A stretch of DNA of 64,000 nucleotides. It comes from Phellopilus nigrolimitatus (lineage: Eukaryota > Basidiomycota > Agaricomycetes > Hymenochaetales > Hymenochaetaceae). Under the pieces are notes generated by a model. It saw only the letters and a list, made by a program, of their open reading frames with translations, did not search any database and was not told the DNA's origin. Made by a program: the position numbers and the translations under genes. This document shows, in pieces, positions 56,993-64,000 of the stretch. Each line of letters starts with the position of its first letter. Positions within the stretch are counted from its first letter, which is position 1. The DNA lies in the NCBI GenBank assembly GCA_021029095.1, contig JAJOHG010000017.1, positions 372,001-436,000 on the forward strand, written 5' to 3'.

Positions 56993-58463
56993 ACTGGGGG
57001 TCGGTGAGGGGGTTGGTATGGGTGAGTGTGTCGAATGAGGAACTTGGTTAAGAAAAACATTGCGAAAACAGTCCCCTTCTTATAGCGGCCTGGAGGCTTG
57101 CCGGCGACAGAGGCTAGTGTTTTTTTTTTTCGGTGGAGCACCTTGTGGTCCTTCTGCCTTCATGCCGTCGTGTCATCGGCAACGTGTACTCAAGTTCCGA
57201 TCGGTCGATAGAATGGCCTGAGGTCAACAAGGTCGTGAACGTGCAGGCACACGAGTCATTGGGGAATGTGATACCCCGGTTCTCCGATGGCCCATTCATT
57301 GGCAAATGCATGCACGAAAGACGCGCAGAGGTGGAGCGCAGAGATCCGGTTGTGCCCAGCGCGGCCCAGGTGGACGTATAGAACGGAAGAACAACGAACA
57401 CGCTGCGATTCTGAGTAAGAAGTAGACGGATATGCTTTGCGCCGCATCAAGATATGGCCTGTGGGTTTTGCGCTGCGTCAGAAGGAGAGAAAGAACACCA
57501 AGTATAGCGATAGTGGCCACCACATCGGACAGGGCGGAAGCGCACATACCTTGTATCCGACGAGTAGAATGGCCAGACAAGATCAGAGAAAATGAGACTC
57601 TAGCGACGGTGAAGAGCAAGAAGCACCGAGCGACAATGCATAGGCCAAAGTGATGATCGTCGCCAGAAAACAGAGGCGAGAAACAAGGATGCATTTTGAG
57701 TTCGTGTGGACAGAGGTTGAGAAGCGGTGGCGGTTCGACTGGTTAGGTAGTCGATGTTGCGAATTTCTGTCGAAGAACGTTAAAGATTAGCGTTGAGTCG
57801 AAGGTATTGCGAAGCGTTGCGCGCGGAAGAGGGTCGCCAGAGCTGACGACGAGCAGTAGCGGACAACAACGGGTGCTATCTTCGTTCAGGCTTGGCCACC
57901 GCAGTCAACATCGAAGACGATAATACAAAGGCCGTAGTGCAACGGACGGATGCGCTTCGATAGCCTTGCCATCCCGTACCGTTCTGCAGGGCGCGAATTT
58001 CCTTAGTGGGAATGATGGTTAACGAGCGCCGTTGTCTTTCAAGTAGTTTAGGTATCTGCGCTATGGAGACTGCACTTAGCCTCAGCACACTCTTTTCTTG
58101 ACGCTCACTTGCTTCTACCGAGTTTCAGTCCGTCGCCTTGTCCAATGCATCTCAACTTTATCTTTTTTTTTTTTTCGAGAGGCTCACCGGCCATCTCCTG
58201 CCGATTCCAACACCTAACACGCCTTCCGGTTAACGCTTATGCCGTCTTCATCGTAAGTCTCGAAGAAGGGAGGGGAGGCCCATGTATGATCTCGTCTAGG
58301 TACAACGGGGCATGAGCGTTGATCTTCTCGAATTATACGAAACGAAGGTACGATCTAGCGGAGAAAAGGTTAGTGATTTACCCACTTCACATCCGATAGC
58401 AGCGGGACGGGCGCACAAGACTCTAAGCGCCTAGACCCGGCGGGAAGATGGACACGGTACACA
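56993..58463. other. Intergenic, no gene seen
   Basis: About 1.5 kb upstream of DUF6593 gene 2 and downstream of the uL11m gene. A plus frame at 57133-57381 and minus frames at 57114-57450 and 57296-57694 overlap and have no domain. A 12-base T run lies at 57120-57131. Confidence 0.4.
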
Positions 58464-58984
58464 TCATGGCACGACTTGAACGCCCAAGGAGCGCGCGGTG
58501 CCGATAACAGTGCCCGCAATGGAATCGAGGCGCAGATGCCTGAGGTGCTCGTCAGTCGCCTTGACTTTAGCGATCTCATAGACGTGTTTGAGAGAGATTG
58601 TGCCGGTGACCTCGTGGCCGGGCTTTCCGGCGCCCTTGTCGATGCCCGCAGCTTTCTTGAGAAAGTAGGTGGTCGGAGGCGTCTTCGTGATGAAGGTGAA
58701 GGTGCGGTCGGGCTGAATAGTGATAAGCGTTGGGACAGGCACGCCGGGCTCGATATGTGCGGTGCGCGCGTTGAATTCTTTGCAAAAATCCATCGATTTT
58801 ACTCCACGAGCACCGAGTGCTGGGCCGATCGGAGGTGTAGGTGCAGCTTTGCCTGCTGAAATTAGGATGCGCTGCGAGAAGGGAGAAAATAATAATAATA
58901 ATACATTAGAAAGTATATACAGAGATTTGAACTGCGTGTTCCACTCACGACCACCTGGACCTGCGTCTGAAGTGCCTTGGACAT
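58464..58984 (-). CDS. MRPL19: Mitochondrial ribosomal protein uL11m
   Basis: Two exons, 58984-58949 and 58871-58464, give 147 residues. The N-terminal L11 domain reads RILISAGKAAPTPPIGPALG, with the Pro-rich loop that meets the factor-binding site, then VKSMDFCKEFNART and VPTLITIQPDRTFTF. The C-terminal rRNA-binding part has KTPPTTYFLKKAAGI, GKPGHEVTGTISLKHVYEIA and a last helix with GTARSLGVQVV. Fungal uL11m usually starts close to the L11 core with a short presequence, as here (MSKALQTQVQVV). It works in the GTPase centre of the mitochondrial large subunit. It diverges from the M28 aminopeptidase gene; the starts are 185 bases apart. Frame intact. Confidence 0.93.
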
Positions 58985-59169
58985 GATCGCAAACCAGAGA
59001 CCGAGCAAAGAAAAAGTCAAACGGCCCGACAATGCAAAAGGCAAAGCTTCCAAAAACACGCATAACACGTGACGTGACGCGTCCACGGTCCTAACTCCTT
59101 ACTCGTCCACCTTGTGCCTGCGTTGCGGTCGTTACCCCCTCTGGTCGTTACCCCCTCTTACTATCAACC
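58985..59169. promoter_or_regulatory. Shared divergent promoter, uL11m / aminopeptidase, with 16-bp tandem repeat
   Basis: The 185 bases hold both promoters. A perfect two-copy tandem of GGTCGTTACCCCCTCT spans 59127-59158, eleven bases before the aminopeptidase ATG. It would lie in the leader or right at the start site. It could be a duplicated factor site (CCCCT is the STRE-like core on this strand) or a slip in replication. Confidence 0.6.
59127..59158 (+). repeat. Perfect 16-bp tandem duplication
   Basis: Two adjacent identical copies (59127-59142 and 59143-59158) of GGTCGTTACCCCCTCT, in the promoter/leader of the M28 aminopeptidase gene. Each copy contains CCCCT, the core of the fungal stress-response element. 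Confidence 0.85.
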
Positions 59170-61392
59170 ATGAAGCTCTCCCCTGCTGTTGCTCTCGTCG
59201 TCGCCGCCGCCACCGTCAATGCCTCTCAAGTCGTTCTCGACAATTTCATTGACAGCACCGGGCCGCAACGTGTGGACTATGAGCAGCTCTATCAAGCTTA
59301 TCCTGGCTTCAACTTGAACCTGGAAGAGAGGCGTCTCGTGCAACTCGATAGCTCGGAACCCCCCGTCGAGATTTCTGAGCTCGACAAGGTACAACCCTCG
59401 ATCCATACCTCACGCGGCACCTTCTCAGTCTTTTCAATTCTAGATCCAGCTCAAGGCCCAAGGCGTCAAATTTTTTGACATGTGATTGGTCCCGCCTCCA
59501 GCCCCTCTGCAACGTGCTGATTGACTCGCTTTACACCCCGACACGATGCAGAACCGAAACCGCCGACCTCGGGTCATACGCTCATCTCCGCACGATATCC
59601 CAGTGTACGTCCTTGCACCATACGCATGTTACTTCCAACGCATGACGCGGCCCGATCTTCCTCACTCTCAATCTTCGTATTGATGTAGCATCGTTCCCTT
59701 CCCCGAATGCAACGAAGCAGGTCAAGTCGGTTATCAAGACGCTTTCGACCTCAGGAATGACTGAGAACCTCAAAACCTTCACAAGCTTCAGGACACGCTG
59801 TGCGTAAAGTTAACTCTGTTTGAATGCTGCGTTGTTCAATTGTTGCTCAACCGTATATACAGACTATCGCAGTGACGTGTGTGCATCATATTTTCTCCAT
59901 CCAGACCACACGTGTAATTGAAATTCCGTCTAGACTGGAAGACAAAGTCAATTGTGGCTTCTTTCTAGAATAAACGAGGTCTGCGCGCATCTGACTTTAC
60001 TAAGAAAAAAAACGCTCATTATGACTAATCATAGATAACCGAGTCGTTTGCGAGCGAATCTCTAAGAGATCTCATTAGTATACAGGAATTCCCTCATTCC
60101 TGGGGCCAGAACTCCATCGTAAGTAAAATTTCTCCAAGATCCCGGCCCGCGCCTAAAACCTTGCTCGAGATTGTGAAAATTAGCGGGACGTCTTCCGAAG
60201 ACGAAGGCGTGATCATTGTAGGCGCCCACCAGGATAGGTGCGAACAGTCTTATTTTCTAAATGCGTCTCCTTCTCGTGGTATTCCGACTGACTCGGCCAT
60301 TGGCTCAAACTCAGCGCGCACACTTGGCCCTTCCTTCCTGCACCTGGTAAGAAACTACACTTTCGTTTCAAATACAGCCTGCTGCGCTTCGCTTCCATTC
60401 CATCTTCTCTCCCTCGCTCACTCTCGCCACGTCTTTCTCTTCTCCTTTTCTCTAGGAGCTGATGATGACGGATCTGGCACGATGAGCATCCTCGAGGCTT
60501 ATCGAGGCCTCATTTTGGCCGGGTTCGCGCCGAAGCATACCGTCGAATTCCATTTCTACTCGGCAGAGGTATGCTGCACATCTTTGTTCCGTGCCATGAT
60601 CGAGCCATGGCTTGCGTAAAATATCTAAATTGGTTATGTTTCGATTGCAGGAGGGAGGTCTGCTCGGATCTCAGGCCGTTGCTCGTGACTATGAGTCAAG
60701 AGGCGTCAATGTCCTCGCCATGAGCCAGGTACTTTATACCTCGTGCTGTGTATGCCAATTGGATCGTCTTACCAAAAAGGATATGTAGTTTGACATGACT
60801 GCTTGGATCAAGAAGGGAACGAAAGAATCCGTTGGGATAATTATGGACTACACTCACAGCGCGTAGGTCTTATCTTGTCTGGTTTCCGCTTACTTTGTCA
60901 TTAACCAAGGGTCTTTATACCAGTCTCACCGAGTTCAACAAGGCCCTTGTAGAGGAATACCTCGACATCCCCTACGTCGAGACCAAGTGTGGATACGCGT
61001 GCAGTGACCAGTCAGTTTCACTTACGGACTCAATGTCTAGTGATGCATTGATTGACATCTTGGAATAACAGCGCGTCGTGGAGCAAGGCTGACTACCCAT
61101 CTATATTCACCATAGGTATTGCTCTCGTTATTTGCCATGTCTAAAAATGGGGATGATAAGCGCTGACTTTTTTATTTCTTTCCTGGCTCAGAGAGCACAT
61201 TTGAAGAATCAAACAAGTTTATCCATTCCGGAAATGAGTAAGTATGCTTTTCATTTTTGTTTCGGATTTACACTCATTCCTTTGCTTTGTGCTTGCAGCC
61301 GGATTGACATCTCAAACGAGTTTAGTTTCGAGCACATGCTCGAGTTTGCGAAGCTTGCCGCCGCGTTCGCCATCGAACTTGGCGGCCAGTGA
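59170..61392 (+). CDS. Secreted M28 family aminopeptidase (Lap1-like)
   Basis: Sixteen exons: 59170-59388, 59444-59481, 59552-59604, 59689-59799, 59863-59876, 59934-59978, 60035-60118, 60170-60237, 60315-60346, 60456-60568, 60651-60728, 60789-60862, 60924-61010, 61072-61115, 61192-61237, 61299-61392; 399 residues, every phase closes. Signal peptide: [19 protein letters not shown]. Metal and catalytic sites of M28 leucyl aminopeptidases are all visible: [18 protein letters not shown] (bridging Asp), [10 protein letters not shown] (catalytic Glu), QFDMTAW (Asp), and IHSGND (His). Two Cys in KCGYACSDH form the usual disulfide. The enzyme removes N-terminal residues from peptides outside the cell or in the vacuole using two zinc ions. 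Exon 5 is only 14 bases. The gene is intact. Confidence 0.92.
59863..59876 (+). other. 14-base microexon of the aminopeptidase gene
   Basis: ACTATCGCAGTGAC lies between ATACAG and GTGTGT and gives Y-Y-R-S-D of the family block RYYRSDTG. Confidence 0.85.
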
Positions 61393-61575
61393 ATCCAATA
61401 GGGATACCATAAGATTGGAATATCACATAAGCAAACCAGTGCTTTAGGAAGGGATATCTGCGAATTGTTCCTGTCTCTTGCTTTCTTCATGCTTTGAAAT
61501 ATATTTATGCGTCATAGGCCTTTTTCTGGGTTAATATACTGGGGTGAAATCATAGAATCAATGGCGAGATCCAGC
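61393..61575. other. Convergent 3' gap
   Basis: A 183-base gap between the stops of the aminopeptidase gene (plus) and the RRM/WD40-like gene (minus). It must hold both 3' untranslated regions. Confidence 0.5.
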
Positions 61576-64000
61576 TTAGTGTTTAGGGGGGTCGATCTCT
61601 AGGAATGTGACGCTGTTCCCTGCATAAGCCCACACGTTGCTCGATTTCCGCCCAGCGAACACCGTGTGCCAGACCGGTTCGTCAAGTTTGGTAGCTGTCA
61701 CTGTCGTCTTTGGAATGAGAAAAGTATGAAAAGAATGCAAGATCAACCTCCGTCAAGTAGAAAATCAAGCAACACTTACATTGCCGCGGTTCCGATAGTC
61801 CCACAGGCAGACCGTGCCATCGTCAAACCCACGCGTGAAGTAATTGACACTTGTATCACCCCGCCGCCGACGCGCCCGGATTCTGCCCACGGACGCAGCG
61901 GTGTCCATGTATCCGAATTCCATCTCGGGCTTGCCACGGTTGTTCTTTCGCACGTCGTACACTTGCATTTGTGTGTACAGGTGCTGTACCTGAAGGTGTG
62001 GTCGAAGGCAATGGGTTAGTGGAAATGTATAATTGGGCGTACTGCGAAACTCAAAAAAACCGATGGGTACCTCGAGGATGACGATATCAGGGCTATTGCG
62101 ATGGACGTGAATCTGGTGTATGAGATTGTTGAACTCTACAGAGCGAGGAGGCACACGGCCTTCGATGTCGATCGTCCACAGCTTTTTGCCTGCAGCACTC
62201 AGCACACGCTGGCTCGAAGCATGGTACACCACCGAGGAGACTCCGGAATTGAGCGGCCCGCCTAGCGGATGAACAGTCGCATTGTAAGGCCGGTGTCGAT
62301 TGTTCCTGCCCTCGCCTTTATCCTCTTTAATGCCTCGCGTGACACGCCATTGCATTACCGTTTTGTCAAATCCACCCGAAAGGAATGAGATGGCAACGTC
62401 CTTGTCGTCGGGGTCTTCTGAGATTGCCGAAAACGACATCGGTGCGAGACATGAGATGCCCCATCCCGAATGCGGAGCTTTCGAAAGAGGGATCACAGCC
62501 GCCCTCTCATTTGACTGCAGATATAAAATTATGCAATTATAATTATGCAATTATAAGAGTCAATTCGAATTTGATCAAAAGCTTTATATGGCACACCTCA
62601 GCTGCGTACGTGACCATTGAAGCCTGGCTGTTGCCCCTGCTATAGCCGATGATGGCGGTCCGCCCGACCAAACATGCATCCTCAACTCGCTTCGCTTCTT
62701 CGTCCACAGCAGGCAATGATAACTTCGTAAGCCGCTTCCTAGTTAAGGAGCATGAGTCGAAACCCCGATTGAACGGAAAGGCAATAACAAGTAACCGAGT
62801 CTAGTTCAGTAGTTTAGACATACCTGGCGCGCTGGTCGATAAATTGCATGTCCCCGCGCATTGTGACAGTCATCAACGGACTGGCAAGGTCTGGCGGTAA
62901 GAGCAGCCGTCGCGGTCTCCCGTGCTTCACCTTAGGAATCCGGATTCGAACAGACTGTCGCGTCTTTCCCGTCACTAGAACGCTCTGCGCACGGCTGGGT
63001 TCACCGTCTCCAACCCCAGCTCTGATCCTAGGCTGACGTCGGTTATGTTTGCTATCCACACTTCTTTCAGACGAGGAGTCAGATTCATTATCTTCATCCT
63101 CAGAACTCGAAGTCGTATCGCTGCCGTCGTCATCATCATCTCTGCCTGAACCAGAAGAGATATCGATAACACCATTGTTATTTACCTGGCTGTTGGCCAT
63201 CACGATATCATCCTGGATCTCAACAGGTGTCGAGGAGCGTCTCAAAGCGGCAGCTTTTCTCGGCTGACGTGACAATGCGACCCGCTCACGTGGCACTACG
63301 TCTTCGTTCTCGCTACTACTAGCACCAGTGTCAGAGGACGATGTTTCCGAGCTCGACTCTTGGCGAATACGGGAACAGCTGGCACCAGAAGCTGTGAGAA
63401 TTCTCTTGGAAGTGGAAGCAGGCCGGTCTGCAGAAGGAGCCTCTTCAATTGCAGATGATGGACGGGCATGTGATGGGGGCGGCGCACTTTGCGACTGCGT
63501 CCCAGAGACGCGAGTCGATAATGAAGCTCCACTAAAAGCAGCGGTCGCCGGAGTCGTTGAAGAATCCGTTTGATACCACTTCGGTGGTTGGCAAGGCTCG
63601 ATGCGGACATTGACTCTTTCTCTTCTACCAGATGTGCCTTCAGAAGGGACAGGAAAGGAGATGTTCGATGCCTGCAGCGTGCGCAATGCGTCTTGCGCTT
63701 CTTGTTGGTTGAAAAATTGCACAGATGCCATGGGTTTGGGGAGATCTTCGCAGTGAAGTTGAATGTCTTTGACCCTAATAAGGAATAACAAATGCAACCC
63801 CGAAATAAGTTTTGCGCCAAGGACGATGACTTCTAAGAAAATCGAATATATGATGGTGGAAGTAGTACCTTGCGAAAGGGTAACCATTTTTCTTGAGATA
63901 TTCATAAACATCTTCGAGCGTCGAACACCGCCCCAAACCTTTGATAAACAGAATCGTTTTGTGGTTTGCCCAGTCGATATTTTTTAGCGATCCGTGTCCA
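61576..64000 (-). CDS. RRM plus WD40-like protein, 5' part outside window
   Basis: Exons: (off edge) 64000-63869, 63774-62824, 62738-62597, 62514-62071, 61989-61780, 61707-61576. The N-terminal end is missing; the frame is open to the edge. The first part is an RRM-like fold (KTILFIKGLGR ... VYEYLKKNGYPF ... PMASVQFFNQQEAQDAL). A disordered Ser/Asp/Glu-rich region of about 220 residues follows, with SSSERSVDS and acidic runs. The C-terminal part looks like WD40 blades: DVAISFLSGGFDKTVMQW, SSVVYHASSQRVLSAAG with KKLWTIDIEG, a blade NYFTRGFDDGTVCLWDY, and KSSNVWAYAGNSVTFLEI. Such a mix suggests an RNA-linked scaffold, but I do not recognise the full protein. All phases close, so no frame break is seen. 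Confidence 0.75.

Noticed and set aside
57114..57700. Overlapping open frames on both strands
   Set aside because: Mirror-image frames with no domain, typical of random open DNA; no splice pattern.
1..64000. CRISPR arrays, operons, bacterial features
   Set aside because: The window is eukaryotic; no regularly spaced direct repeats were seen.

Overview
The window reads as nuclear DNA of a mushroom-forming basidiomycete (Agaricomycetes). Nearly every gene is split by short introns of about 50-60 bases with GT(or GC)...AG ends, several exons are under 30 bases, two genes belong to the DUF6593 family known mainly from basidiomycetes, and the mix (Fpk1/Nrc-2 kinase, Yap-type bZIP, GH128 wall hydrolase, Pxp2-like AhpD protein) is fungal. 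There are no operons, rRNAs or CRISPR arrays, and I found no tRNA. I rebuilt exons by hand from splice signals, reading-frame phase and family similarity; nothing was searched against a database.

Layout. 0.4-8.3 kb: a Tctex1-type light chain (Tda2-like, minus) diverges from a PEX11-type peroxin (plus); then a small mitochondrial membrane protein (minus) and a TVP38/TMEM64 Golgi protein (plus). 8.3-17 kb: GC-rich, gene-poor DNA with a foldback inverted repeat, long homopolymers and a pyrimidine-rich block. 17-24 kb: an HSF-type transcription factor and an AGC flippase-kinase-like gene, both minus. 24-35 kb: about 11 kb with no assignable gene, only scattered coding-like scraps. 35-45 kb: a 19-exon MFS transporter (plus), a 94-residue membrane protein (minus), a Yap1-type bZIP factor (minus) and DUF6593 gene 1 (plus). 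45-58 kb: Rpb12, a Ser/Arg-rich unknown protein, GPATCH11, a two-RRM protein, GH128 glucanase, a Pxp2-like peroxisomal protein ending in AKL, and DUF6593 gene 2. 58-64 kb: mitochondrial uL11m diverging from a secreted M28 aminopeptidase, then the 3' part of an RRM plus WD40-like gene that runs off the right edge.

Functional links are loose, as usual for fungal chromosomes: two peroxisomal genes (PEX11, Pxp2-like), RNA-linked genes (Rpb12, GPATCH11, two RRM genes), stress/signalling regulators (HSF-type, bZIP, AGC kinase) and two predicted secreted hydrolases. I see no gene cluster that makes a convincing new system.

The main caution concerns sequence quality. At least six genes (HSF-type, kinase, bZIP, GPATCH11, two-RRM, Pxp2-like) need one-base insertions or deletions to read through conserved domains, while PEX11, TVP38, MFS, GH128, uL11m, M28 and both DUF6593 genes are intact. 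In each broken exon the one-base correction also restores the splice phase. Residual long-read indel errors explain this better than true gene decay, but real pseudogenisation cannot be excluded from sequence alone.
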